Part shown: positions 1 through 7,860 of the stretch, piece after piece
Layout: every line of letters starts with the position of its first letter
Position numbering within the stretch: the stretch's first letter is position 1
Source: a bacterium
Lineage (GTDB): Bacteria; Margulisbacteria; Marinamargulisbacteria; SXXA01
Direction: 5' to 3'
DNA length: 38,971 nucleotides
NCBI GenBank assembly: GCA_010028705.1
Contig: RHAI01000009.1
Coordinates: forward strand, 1-38,971
Program-made: the position numbers and the translations under genes
The notes under the pieces: generated by a model
The model's database searches: none
The model's input: the letters and a program-made list of their open reading frames with translations, nothing else
Told to the model about the DNA's origin: nothing

Positions 1-255
<255 letters not shown>

Positions 256-315
256 CATAACGGCTTATGAATCAATAACTTTTTGGATTCGACTACATTT
301 TGTTTGTGTGCATTG

Positions 316-434
316 TTCTTGGTCATTATAGCGAAGGGGGTACACCTGTTCTCATTCCGAATACAGAAGTTAAGTCCTTCAGCGCCTATGGTACTGCTGG
401 TTTCATCAGTGGGAGAGTCGGACGTGGCCAAGAA
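316..434 (+). rRNA. rrf: 5S ribosomal RNA
   Basis: The typical 5S core is visible: CCGAATACAGAAGTTAAG at about 357-374 and GTGGGAGAGT near 410. The length is about 119 nt. The terminal helix GTTCTTGG (315-322) pairs with CCAAGAAC (428-435). That pairing continues outward over 305-322 with 428-445, giving 18 bp with one G.U pair, so the precursor is enclosed in a long processing stem. The ends are estimated from the terminal helix. The gene lies directly downstream of 23S and ends the rRNA operon. Confidence 0.95.
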
Positions 435-454
435 CAATGCACATAAATTTTTTT
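428..454 (+). terminator. Probable rRNA operon terminator
   Basis: The 3' arm of the extended 5S precursor helix (428-445, pairing with 305-322) is followed by a run of seven T at 448-454. A long helix next to a T tract could act as an intrinsic terminator after the rRNA operon. Because the hairpin loop would be the whole 5S RNA, processing may be its main role. Confidence 0.5.
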
Positions 455-488
455 CAAGGCGTTTTAATTATCTAGACCAAGTTCGAAT

Positions 489-514
489 ACGTTAAAAAAA
501 ACGTGTTCTATAAT
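489..514 (+). promoter_or_regulatory. Candidate pstS promoter with an inverted repeat
   Basis: A perfect -10 hexamer TATAAT lies at 509-514, about 40 bases before the pstS start. No good -35 hexamer is seen 16-18 bases upstream. An inverted repeat, ACGTT (489-493) and AACGT (500-504), lies at the -35/spacer position. A missing -35 plus a repeat fits a promoter needing an activator, but the repeat does not resemble the enterobacterial Pho box. The -10 is seen directly; the operator role is inference. Confidence 0.45.
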
Positions 515-562
515 AGTTTACATTGGTTATCAAATTACTACCGTTAAGTTTAGGTGTTACGC

Positions 563-1588
563 GTGATTCGTTTCGCACTTTTATTATTTGTTATAGTAGC
601 TTTCCCTTCGCTCGTCTTTTGTAAGGAGCTGTTGGGAGCTGGTGCGACTTTTCCTTTCCCGTTGTATTCTAAATTGTTCGACGATTATTTTAAGGAAGTC
701 GGTGTTCCGGTGAATTATCAGGCAATTGGCTCTGGTGGAGGAATTCGCCAGCTCCGTAGCGGTACGGTCGATTTTGCCGGTTCGGACGCGTTTATATCGG
801 ACACTGATTTAAAAAAGTTCAAGTCGCAGGTCTTGCATATCCCTACTTGTATTGGCGCTGTCGTACTGGCTTATAATGTGCCCGGGGTTCAAGCTTTGAA
901 AGTAAGCGGCGGGGTCATTTCTGATATATATTTAGGTCGTGTTACTTATTGGGACGATCCTCGTATTAAGTCTATTAACCCAGGTATTCGGTTGCCTCAT
1001 TTGCGGATTGCCGTAATTCATCGCTCTGATGGTAGCGGTACCACTCACGTTTTTACTGAGTATTTGTCAACCGTGTCTTTAACGTGGAGGGCTCGTATAG
1101 GTTACGGAAAAAGTGTGAATTGGCCTGTAGGTTTAGGTGGAAAGGGAAATCCGGGTGTAGCGGGGTTGATTCGACAAATTCCTGGAAGCATAGGTTATAT
1201 TGAAATGGTATACGCCATTCAAAGTAAAATTCCGATGGCTTCGGTGAAAAATAATTCTGGTTGTTTCGTGAGGCCGTCGGTTGAGTCATTGGCTGATGCG
1301 GTCCCCGTTAAAATACCTCTGGATACCCGGATTTCGTTGGTTAATACCCGCGCGGTAAATGGTTATCCGATTACCGGATTTACTTGGCTGATTGTATATC
1401 GGGACTTGAAACAGCAAAATCGGTCTAAAGAGGACGCGCAAAAGCTTAAATCCCTTCTGGTGTGGGTTTGTCAAAATACCAATCGGTATGCTCTAAAGAT
1501 GGGTTATGGAGAACTCCCGTTTAGTATTCGGGAAATTAATCGACGGAATATTGATACGCTCTCTTACGGGGATTTACCTTTGAATTAG
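563..1588 (+). CDS. pstS: Phosphate ABC transporter substrate-binding protein PstS
   Basis: Periplasmic phosphate-binding protein that delivers phosphate to the PstCAB importer. After a Sec signal peptide (hydrophobic run ending around VFC) comes the family N-terminus LLGAGATFPFPLY. It is followed by the ligand-loop sequences IGSGGGIRQL and DFAGSD, and then HRSDGSGTTHVF. These are typical PstS phosphate-contacting segments. Length, about 341 aa, is normal. I chose GTG 563 because AGGTG lies 6 bases upstream; a GTG at 554 in the same frame would add three residues. The gene stands alone behind the rRNA operon, 12 kb or more from the pstCAB genes on the opposite strand, which is unusual because pstS normally leads that operon. 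It is convergent with hisB, with only three bases between the reading frames. Confidence 0.93.
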   Translation: MIRFALLLFVIVAFPSLVFCKELLGAGATFPFPLYSKLFDDYFKEVGVPVNYQAIGSGGGIRQLRSGTVDFAGSDAFISDTDLKKFKSQVLHIPTCIGAVVLAYNVPGVQALKVSGGVISDIYLGRVTYWDDPRIKSINPGIRLPHLRIAVIHRSDGSGTTHVFTEYLSTVSLTWRARIGYGKSVNWPVGLGGKGNPGVAGLIRQIPGSIGYIEMVYAIQSKIPMASVKNNSGCFVRPSVESLADAVPVKIPLDTRISLVNTRAVNGYPITGFTWLIVYRDLKQQNRSKEDAQKLKSLLVWVCQNTNRYALKMGYGELPFSIREINRRNIDTLSYGDLPLN

Positions 1589-1601
1589 GTATTATAATAC
1601 C
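1588..1601. repeat. 14-bp perfect palindrome at the pstS/hisB stop codons
   Basis: GGTATTATAATACC is a perfect palindrome. It covers the last base of the pstS stop codon and the hisB stop codon, at the convergence of the two genes. It could form a small hairpin in both transcripts and end them, but the stem is AT-rich and the T tract is poor. Confidence 0.4.
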
Positions 1602-2182
1602 CCTTTTGTCGACGGAACCTGTCCTGTGATTCTTTGGTCTATTTTTGTTGCTTCGTCTAATGTTAGACCCAGGCCTTTAAAAATACTTTCCGAGATATGG
1701 TGGAGGTTTCTTCCCTTTTTTAAATTTAGGTGAAGCGTAATTTTCGCGTTGGATACAAACGCCAAAAGGAATTCCTCGATTAGTTCGGTGTCGAATTCTC
1801 CGATTTTTGATTTCGGCAGATCAACGTCAAATGATAAATGAATCCTGTTTGAAATGTCGACAGCCACTTCGATTAGCGCTTCGTCCATTGGTACTGTTTT
1901 AGATGCGTAACGATTAATGCCGGTAGCCGTACCCAGTGCGGTTCGGAAAGCTTGTCCTAGGCAAATTCCTATATCTTCGACCGTATGGTGAGCGTCGATG
2001 TGAAGGTCCCCGGTTGCTAGTATAGTTAAGTCAAATTTTCCGTGAGTTGACCATAGGGTTAACATGTGGTCGAGAAATCCTATTCCGGTTTTTATATCTG
2101 CTGACCCTGTTCCATCGATTCCGAAATTTAGATCTATGCTTGTTTCGTTTGTTTTTCTTGATATATTTGATGATCGTTTCAT
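1592..2182 (-). CDS. hisB: Imidazoleglycerol-phosphate dehydratase
   Basis: Catalyses dehydration of imidazole glycerol phosphate to imidazole acetol phosphate in histidine biosynthesis. The family signatures are clear: GIGFLDHML near the N-terminus, the first metal-binding motif HHTVEDIG and the second HHISESIFKG. The two HHxxE motifs bind the catalytic manganese ions. The product is a single-domain enzyme of about 196 aa, without the HisB phosphatase domain fused in enterobacteria. I prefer ATG 2182, which has AGGT about 8 bases upstream; ATG 2197 adds five residues but has no ribosome binding site. It sits directly behind ruvB and is probably cotranscribed. No other his gene is in the window. 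Confidence 0.95.
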   Translation of the reverse strand: MKRSSNISRKTNETSIDLNFGIDGTGSADIKTGIGFLDHMLTLWSTHGKFDLTILATGDLHIDAHHTVEDIGICLGQAFRTALGTATGINRYASKTVPMDEALIEVAVDISNRIHLSFDVDLPKSKIGEFDTELIEEFLLAFVSNAKITLHLNLKKGRNLHHISESIFKGLGLTLDEATKIDQRITGQVPSTKGVL

Positions 2183-2200
2183 TTGCTTTACCTGCATGTT

Positions 2201-3232
2201 TTAAAATAAAGGCTCTTGCGCACCTTGAGTCTCTCCATATGGAAGGCCTAGGTGGCGGTATGCATTTGGCGTTGCAATTCTACCCCTTTGAGTTCGTTCT
2301 ATAAATCCAAGTTGAAGTAGATACGGTTCAACGACGTCCTCTAATGAATCGCGTTCTTCACTTATACTGGCTGCTATAGTATCCAACCCAACGGGTCCTC
2401 CGCCGAATTTTTGTATTATGGACAATAAGTAATTTCGGTCCACTTGGTCAAGTCCAATTTGATCAATTCCTAGGCCTGAAAGGGCATCCTGGACGACGTT
2501 GATATGAATTCGGCCGTCGGCTTTTATTTGAGCCCAGTCACGAACTCGCTTAAGTATCCTGTTTGCGATTCTTGGTGTTCCCCGAGATCGAAACGCAATA
2601 GCGAATGATGCGGCTGGATCAATTGGCGTGTCTAAAATTTGTGCGGCTCGGTCTACGATAATATTTAAATCCTCTGGAGAATAGTACTCGAGGCGCTCAA
2701 CTATTCCAAATCGATCCCTTAGGGGAGCTGTTAACATCCCAATCCGGGTGGTCGCTCCTATTAATGTGAATCGTGCTAGATCTAATCTAATTGATCGTGC
2801 GGATGGGCCCTTGCCAATAACTATATCAAGCTCGAAGTCTTCCATTGCAGGGTAAAGTACTTCTTCTACGGCCCGGTTTAGCCTGTGAATTTCGTCAATA
2901 AACAAGATGTCACCTTGGTCTAAATTGGTCAGTATGGCCGCTAAATCTCCTGGGCGTTCGATGGCTGGTCCCGAGGTTATTTTAATATTTACTCCCATTT
3001 CTCTTGCAATTATGCTTGCTAGTGTAGTTTTTCCGAGGCCCGGGGGACCGTAAAGTAAAACATGTTCGATTGCTTCGGTACGCCCCTTAGCGGCGGAGAT
3101 AAATATATCGAGGTTCCGCTTTATTTTTGGTTGGCCGATAAATTCATGTAACAGTTGTGGGCGTAACGTCCCGTCTTTTGAGTCCTCTAATTGGGGTTTT
3201 GGTGATATGTATCGGGAATCTTCGTTTAGCAT
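2201..3232 (-). CDS. ruvB: Holliday junction branch migration helicase RuvB
   Basis: AAA+ motor that drives branch migration of Holliday junctions with RuvA. Walker [10 protein letters not shown] is at residues 62-70 and Walker B FIDEIHR begins around 111. The characteristic [19 protein letters not shown] segment follows Walker A, and [18 protein letters not shown] (sensor 1 and arginine finger region) is in the middle. The C-terminal winged helix contains [11 protein letters not shown] and ends with a PNAYRHLG-type motif. Length 343 aa is normal. ruvA and ruvC are not adjacent. No clear Shine-Dalgarno precedes ATG 3232. The gene is divergent from bioB and hisB follows it. Confidence 0.97.
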   Translation of the reverse strand: MLNEDSRYISPKPQLEDSKDGTLRPQLLHEFIGQPKIKRNLDIFISAAKGRTEAIEHVLLYGPPGLGKTTLASIIAREMGVNIKITSGPAIERPGDLAAILTNLDQGDILFIDEIHRLNRAVEEVLYPAMEDFELDIVIGKGPSARSIRLDLARFTLIGATTRIGMLTAPLRDRFGIVERLEYYSPEDLNIIVDRAAQILDTPIDPAASFAIAFRSRGTPRIANRILKRVRDWAQIKADGRIHINVVQDALSGLGIDQIGLDQVDRNYLLSIIQKFGGGPVGLDTIAASISEERDSLEDVVEPYLLQLGFIERTQRGRIATPNAYRHLGLPYGETQGAQEPLF

Positions 3233-3243
3233 TGAATTATTTT

Positions 3244-3261
3244 AGCAAATGCTGAGCAAAT
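3244..3261. repeat. Two AGCAAAT direct repeats 11 bp apart
   Basis: AGCAAAT occurs at 3244-3250 and again at 3255-3261, one helical turn apart, just upstream of the ruvB start. Such phasing is what a dimeric or cooperatively binding regulator would use. No known regulator motif is recognised. Confidence 0.3.
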
Positions 3262-3275
3262 TCGACGAGATGGTG

Positions 3276-3308
3276 TGATTGCAATCAAGTCAATTTCCCA
3301 TTTATACT
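3276..3308 (+). promoter_or_regulatory. Candidate bioB promoter with overlapping palindrome
   Basis: TTGCAA (3279-3284) and TATACT (3303-3308), separated by 18 bases, form a reasonable sigma70-type promoter ahead of bioB. The -35 lies inside a perfect 12-bp palindrome, TGATTGCAATCA (3276-3287), which could be an operator. It does not match the BirA operator consensus of two long arms. Regulation is inferred from position only. Confidence 0.5.
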
Positions 3309-3328
3309 CGGTCTTTAGAAGGTGAATA

Positions 3329-4444
3329 ATGGAAAATAAAAGTTTTTATAAGAATTTAGTCGATACAAGTTTGCGTGGTGACCTGATCAGTCCTGCTGAT
3401 GCATTGAAGTGTCTAAGCGATTCGGAGGTTGACTGGTTTACCCTGTTAAATGCGGCCTTTGAAGTGCGTCAGTATTATTGGGGGCGTTCGGTTGCGATCC
3501 ATATAATTAATAATGCCCAAAATGGGCATTGCCCGGAAGATTGTAATTATTGTGCCCAAGCCAGAACATCCGAGGCGGATATTGAAGACTACCCAATTAA
3601 AGACGATTCTGAAATTTTGGATGAGGCGCGTAGAGCCTATGAAGCAGGAGCCTTTAGGTATTGTATGGTGTTTGCTGGACGAGGTCCAAACGCTAAGCGG
3701 GTTGAACGATTAGCTGGGTTGATTGCGAAAATCAAGTCCAATTACCCAATAGAAGTGTGCGTTTCAGCAGGGTTGATGAACCAGGAAGCCACAGACGTGT
3801 TAAAGCGTGCTGGACTGGATCGACTGAATCATAATTTAAATACCTCTCAATCCCATTATCCAAAGATTTGTTCGACCCATAGTTTTGAAGATCGGTTGAC
3901 GACGTTGAAGGCGGCCCAAAGATCAGGGATAGGATTATGTTCCGGTGCAATTTTCGGAATGGGTGAATCCCCGAGTGACGTAATCGAAGTAGCTTATAAG
4001 TTGCGTGATGTGGGGGCTGTGTCTATCCCTGTTAATTTTTTATTACCTATCCCTGGCACAACACTGAAAACGTTTACCCCATTGAGTCCAGAGTATTGTT
4101 TAAGGATTTTGTCTTTATTTAGGTTAATAAATCCGTCGTCTGAGTTGCGAGTAGCAGCGGGTCGCGAGATTCACCTTCGTCAACTCCAGGCATTCTCCTT
4201 GTTTCCTGCCAATTCACTGTTTATGGAAGGGTACCTCAATACAACTGGGAATTCTGCAGTCCAAACCTTGCAAATGATAAAAGATGCTGGGTTTAGCATC
4301 GATTCTACGCACGAGTTGGATGATTTGCTTGGTCGATTGGAGCGAGATGCCGACTGTCGTAGTCAAACCTCTCAAGTTGAAGGGGTTATTCTAAAGCAAC
4401 TTCGGGATTTAAGGCCGTCAAAGCGTGTTTCGGGGTGTTCTTAA
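3329..4444 (+). CDS. bioB: Biotin synthase
   Basis: Radical SAM enzyme that inserts sulfur into dethiobiotin to make biotin. The radical SAM cluster motif is CPEDCNYC, with cysteines at residues 68, 72 and 75, inside the BioB signature NGHCPEDCNYCAQ. Further family segments are VCVSAGL, the LNHNLNTS stretch, GAIFGMGES, PVNFLLPIPGT and ELRVAAGRE. At 371 aa it is slightly longer than many BioB proteins because of a C-terminal tail. GAAGGTG lies just upstream of ATG 3329. No other biotin gene is in the window. The last 20 bases overlap the start of the next gene, so the two are probably translationally coupled. Confidence 0.97.
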   Translation: MENKSFYKNLVDTSLRGDLISPADALKCLSDSEVDWFTLLNAAFEVRQYYWGRSVAIHIINNAQNGHCPEDCNYCAQARTSEADIEDYPIKDDSEILDEARRAYEAGAFRYCMVFAGRGPNAKRVERLAGLIAKIKSNYPIEVCVSAGLMNQEATDVLKRAGLDRLNHNLNTSQSHYPKICSTHSFEDRLTTLKAAQRSGIGLCSGAIFGMGESPSDVIEVAYKLRDVGAVSIPVNFLLPIPGTTLKTFTPLSPEYCLRILSLFRLINPSSELRVAAGREIHLRQLQAFSLFPANSLFMEGYLNTTGNSAVQTLQMIKDAGFSIDSTHELDDLLGRLERDADCRSQTSQVEGVILKQLRDLRPSKRVSGCS

Positions 4445-5324
4445 GTCTTTTCTGATTGGCCTAGTATGCCTGGGAATTATTTGCTCAACTGTTTCTGCGG
4501 CACCCAATAAATGGATTCCAAATCCACCTCAACGGAGGTTTAAGGAGGTTGTAAGGTTTCAGAAGTTCAAGACGATTGATGGAATAACAACCGAAACCGA
4601 CGGGCGATTTGAATCGACTGTCGTATTTGATATCGATGACGATCTGCCTCGCGTGACGTTTACGTTAATCAACACAGGCGTTACAACGGATGGGAAATTA
4701 GTTCCAAAGGGGTTAGACCTTTTAATGTTGAATAGACCTATTGCAGCTGAAATAGATTCGAATGATCAATTGACTATGATTCGGGGCTACGCTGGGCTTC
4801 AACAAGAGGCAAAAAATCAGTTCCCCCCGGAGAGATACAAAGATATGGCGGCCCAATTATCAGCAGAAGCACTTTCTAATAAACTATCGAACGATTGGAA
4901 CAGTCGGCAGTTTCTGTTAAAAAATCGAAGTCTTGAACCGGGTACCTTTTGGGAAGCTACTCGAAATATATTGTTAACACCAGAATCTAATCCAGTGGCA
5001 TACTCGGTTTTCTGGATAGAACCAACCGATAATCCGAAGTCGATTATTCTTTGGGCCATAGAATCGACGGATTTTAATGTCGTGGGCGATCTTATCCAGA
5101 CGAAATGCCCTAATTACCGAAAATCTGAAATTTTTTTTGATTCGGGCACCCCCGATTCGAATAGCTGGACCCAGCAGATTAGGTACCGAATTGAGAGGTC
5201 AACGAATTTGGTGCTTGAAGAAAAAGGATATCGGGTTGTTGAAATTGCTGATCCAACAGCAGCCGTTAATCAAGTGTTGCGATTTGTTGATCGGCGCGAC
5301 CGACGGTTGATCGAGGAACCGTAG
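4425..5324 (+). CDS. Exported protein of unknown function
   Basis: I do not recognise this 299-aa protein. It has a clear Sec signal peptide (hydrophobic run of about residues 9-24, ending TVSAA), so it should be periplasmic or surface-located. The mature part is polar and looks beta-rich. It includes the acidic stretch DIDDDLP, a central segment rich in Gln and Asn, and no Cys pair or recognisable catalytic motif. The GTG start lies inside the 3' end of bioB (20-base overlap), with no separate Shine-Dalgarno. That makes translational coupling likely, although a link to biotin is not implied. A YceI-family gene follows about 80 bases later. Confidence 0.75.
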   Translation: MFRGVLKSFLIGLVCLGIICSTVSAAPNKWIPNPPQRRFKEVVRFQKFKTIDGITTETDGRFESTVVFDIDDDLPRVTFTLINTGVTTDGKLVPKGLDLLMLNRPIAAEIDSNDQLTMIRGYAGLQQEAKNQFPPERYKDMAAQLSAEALSNKLSNDWNSRQFLLKNRSLEPGTFWEATRNILLTPESNPVAYSVFWIEPTDNPKSIILWAIESTDFNVVGDLIQTKCPNYRKSEIFFDSGTPDSNSWTQQIRYRIERSTNLVLEEKGYRVVEIADPTAAVNQVLRFVDRRDRRLIEEP

Positions 5325-5403
5325 TTGAACTAAAATTGGTTTTTATGGCTTACGATTAAGGGGACGGGGACTTGTGCGCCAAATTTCTATTCAGGAGTCA
5401 CTC

Positions 5404-5991
5404 ATGTCCAATTGTACTAAAATGTTAATGATCGGTGCCCTTTTGTGGTTTTTAACCCCTGTTTTCGCGGCCGATAACTATAAGATCGATCAATCGCATT
5501 CGAACGTTCAGTTTTCAATAAAGCATATGGTATTGAGTACAACTCGAGGTAACTTTGGTAAATACTCAGGGAATATAAAATGGGATCCGTCCGGCAATGG
5601 GGCGGAAATATCTGGCGTAGTCACGGTCGATAGTATTGATACGAGAGATTCAAAGCGCGACGAGCACCTACGAAGCGCTGATTTTTTTGATTCGGCGAAA
5701 TTTCCTGAAATGAGTTTTGTAAGTAAATCAATAAAAAAAGCACGGTCTGGTTATTTGATGACTGGAATATTTTCATTAAGAGGGATTTCAAAAGAAGTGG
5801 CTATCCCACTGACCGTCGCGGGGCCGGTGAAGGATCCATGGGGAAATCAGCGAATGAATTTTAATGCTCAATTTAAAATTAATCGACAAGTGTACGGTAT
5901 GAATTGGAACAAGGTTTTGGATAACGGTGGCTTGACCGTTGGAAATGACGTAACAATTGAACTGGATATAGAGGCAATTAAGGTCGATTAG
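5404..5991 (+). CDS. YceI-family periplasmic lipid-binding protein
   Basis: YceI-family proteins are lipocalin-like beta barrels in the periplasm that bind long isoprenoid or lipid molecules. Family features are the signal peptide ending VFAAD, followed by YKIDQSHSNVQFSIKHM, then RGNFGKYSG, DTRDSKRDEHLRSADFFD, FPEMSFVS and a C-terminal VGNDVTIELDIEA. ATG 5404 is preferred because AGGAG lies 6 bases upstream, giving 195 aa; an in-frame GTG at 5374 would add ten residues before the signal peptide and lacks a binding site. It lies between two unknown exported proteins, suggesting a small envelope cluster. The ligand is unknown; in other species a membrane-bound cytochrome b561 partner is common, and none is present here. 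Confidence 0.92.
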   Translation: MSNCTKMLMIGALLWFLTPVFAADNYKIDQSHSNVQFSIKHMVLSTTRGNFGKYSGNIKWDPSGNGAEISGVVTVDSIDTRDSKRDEHLRSADFFDSAKFPEMSFVSKSIKKARSGYLMTGIFSLRGISKEVAIPLTVAGPVKDPWGNQRMNFNAQFKINRQVYGMNWNKVLDNGGLTVGNDVTIELDIEAIKVD

Positions 5992-6038
5992 CCCAGTCTA
6001 ATGCCGCATCTACGGTTCCTCTGAAATTCAGCAATCTG

Positions 6039-6914
6039 ATGAGATACCCTTTTTTATTAATTTTATTGCTTATCACTATAGTGATGGCTAGTAGGGGGGA
6101 TGCGGCCCCGTTGCAGAATCATGGAATAAAGTTGTTTCAACATCGACAGCATATTCTTGTTGGGGGGCAAGAAATAACAGTTGAATACCATTCCGCTAAA
6201 AACACGATCACCCAGAAAAGGGTGGTCTACTCCTTGCGCATTGCAGATAAATTTAATCGGCAGCTTTATAAGCGAGAATATGATATCCCATTTGGTGTAT
6301 TTTCAGAGGAAATATATCAAAATTCCGTCGAGGTTCTACCTCTTGTTGGTGATTCCGGGGAAGGAATTGCTGTGTTTTATTCATTAGGTGTTGGGCAAGA
6401 TGCGATAAGGAAAATAGATATACTGGGTTTGCGGGGAAAAGGGCCGGTATTGCTTGGCTCAAAGATTGAGTTAGTCCCCGTTGTGACTCAGATGCCCAAT
6501 CACTTTTTATTTCCTAAGACTGACAAAGCTAATATTATTAAGCTAAGTAAAGGAGATAGGGTTTTGTATCGTTACTGGACCGGTCAAATGTACATTTATT
6601 TTCCGGTTGTAATCGATTGGTACGGGTCTTTATCGATACCGTCTAAATCAACAGAATTTCGCGTCGAGGTTCCTGCGTTTAGAAAAGGGGGGGGGCGTAT
6701 AATGGTTCACCTTAAACCCACGCCTAAGTCGTCGGCAGCATTTTTAACAGTTAATCCTACTGCTAATGTTGTGTTTTTAGGTGTACACTGCGATCCATCA
6801 ATATCGGGCCAGGAACTAGGCGTGCGAAATTTGGCGTTGCGAGTCGAGGTTAATGGGAAATCGGGTTGGATTTTAGATCAAGACAGTTACGCTGTCTTAG
6901 GCTTGTGTCCGTAG
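6039..6914 (+). CDS. Exported protein of unknown function
   Basis: I do not recognise this 291-aa protein. Residues 1-22 form a signal peptide (MRYPFLLILLLITIVMASR, then DAAP). The mature part has alternating hydrophobic and charged segments typical of beta structure, such as VYSLRIADKFNRQLYKREYDIPFG, and a Gly/Lys-rich patch RKGGGRIMVHLKP near residue 215. There is one Cys near residue 250 and one near the C-terminus, which could form a disulfide. No catalytic motif is seen. The start ATG 6039 has no clear Shine-Dalgarno. It is on the same strand as the YceI gene, 47 bases downstream, and ends about 100 bases before rpsF. Confidence 0.7.
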   Translation: MRYPFLLILLLITIVMASRGDAAPLQNHGIKLFQHRQHILVGGQEITVEYHSAKNTITQKRVVYSLRIADKFNRQLYKREYDIPFGVFSEEIYQNSVEVLPLVGDSGEGIAVFYSLGVGQDAIRKIDILGLRGKGPVLLGSKIELVPVVTQMPNHFLFPKTDKANIIKLSKGDRVLYRYWTGQMYIYFPVVIDWYGSLSIPSKSTEFRVEVPAFRKGGGRIMVHLKPTPKSSAAFLTVNPTANVVFLGVHCDPSISGQELGVRNLALRVEVNGKSGWILDQDSYAVLGLCP

Positions 6915-6921
6915 ATTCCAA

Positions 6922-6951
6922 TGGACAAACTCTCGAGAAGATAGTTATAAT
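6922..6951 (+). promoter_or_regulatory. Sigma70-type promoter of the rpsF operon
   Basis: TGGACA (6922-6927) and a perfect TATAAT (6946-6951) are 18 bases apart, five and six matches to the consensus hexamers. Transcription would begin near 6958, leaving a leader of about 60 bases before rpsF. This is the best promoter in the window and suits a ribosomal protein operon. Confidence 0.65.
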
Positions 6952-7018
6952 TGCATCCCATTTTTTTGTTATTCAGTAATTAAGTGCTGTCCAGTTAATG
7001 ATCCCTAGGAGTTATTTA

Positions 7019-7348
7019 ATGAAAAGTTATGAAAGCCTTTACATACTCAGTCCCAGCTTAAGTGAACAAGATTCAACGGCACTTGTTCAAACAATTGAAG
7101 GCTGGATTACTTCCAATGATGGTAAGATATTGTTGTCTAAACCTTGGGGTGTAAAGGAATTGGCCTATCCAATCAATAAAGTCAGCCAAGGTTATTATGT
7201 TCAAATCCAATTTGAGGCTACAAGAAAAACTTTGTTGGAGCTAAGAAGTCGCATTAAAGTTACAGAATCTATTATCCGAGACCTGACAGTTACTTTGGAT
7301 TCGATTCAGTCGCCGATCTCTTCTCGAGAAGAGGTTGTGGCATCTTAA
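7019..7348 (+). CDS. rpsF: 30S ribosomal protein S6
   Basis: Ribosomal protein of the central platform, bound next to S18. The family start KSYESLYILSPSLSE is followed by the WGVKELAYPINKVSQGYYVQIQFEA core. ATG 7019 is chosen because AGGAG lies 7 bases upstream; an in-frame ATG at 6998 would add seven residues that S6 proteins lack. Length 109 aa is normal. First gene of the rpsF-ssb-ssb-rpsR-rplI block. In other bacteria S6 with S18 can autoregulate through the leader; I do not see a clear S6:S18 site here. Confidence 0.97.
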   Translation: MKSYESLYILSPSLSEQDSTALVQTIEGWITSNDGKILLSKPWGVKELAYPINKVSQGYYVQIQFEATRKTLLELRSRIKVTESIIRDLTVTLDSIQSPISSREEVVAS

Positions 7349-7357
7349 GAGTTTTTT

Positions 7358-7858
7358 GTGTCCAGTATTAATCGAATTACGTTAGTTGGTACGATTGTAA
7401 ACGATCTTGATTCTCGAGTGACTAACTCAGGGGATCCCATGATTCGATTTACTATCTCAACCGATCGGCCAAGTGTGGACGGGATTGCTGCCGCACAAGA
7501 TTTTATTCCTATCGTTGCCTGGAGACAGGTAGCTGAAAAACGAGAGGGGCTGGTCAGAGGTGCGGTTATTTTAATCGACGGCCGAATTGTTACTCGTAGT
7601 TTCGATGATAACGACGGTAAACGCAAATGGGTAACAGAAGTCGATGCGAAGGATATTCGTGCTATCACGGTTTCGTCTGACAATGTGTTGAATTCACAAG
7701 TAAGTAGTTCTGGCAAAGTTCTAGAGAAAATACAACTCGATGAAGTTAATGTTGGCGATTTCGATTTTGGAGATCCGATTCATAGGGATAAGAGTAAGGT
7801 TGATTACGCGTCAGGTCCAAAGTTTGATGCAGAACTAGATGAGGATATTCCTTTTTAA
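7358..7858 (+). CDS. ssb: Single-stranded DNA-binding protein, first copy
   Basis: OB-fold protein that coats single-stranded DNA during replication and repair. The N-terminal core INRITLVGTIVNDLDSRVT and the DFIPIVAWRQVAE and GRIVTRSF segments are SSB signatures. The C-terminus ends DELDEDIPF-like, which is the conserved acidic tip used to recruit partner proteins. Length is 166 aa with a short linker, and the start is GTG 7358, ten bases after rpsF. It is followed after two bases by a second SSB gene, whereas most genomes have a single ssb at this place. Confidence 0.95.
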   Translation: MSSINRITLVGTIVNDLDSRVTNSGDPMIRFTISTDRPSVDGIAAAQDFIPIVAWRQVAEKREGLVRGAVILIDGRIVTRSFDDNDGKRKWVTEVDAKDIRAITVSSDNVLNSQVSSSGKVLEKIQLDEVNVGDFDFGDPIHRDKSKVDYASGPKFDAELDEDIPF

Positions 7859-7860
7859 TT

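Noticed and set aside
283-495. ORFs of 60-70 codons on both strands over the 5S gene
   Set aside because: They lie across a clearly recognisable 5S rRNA and are not protein genes.
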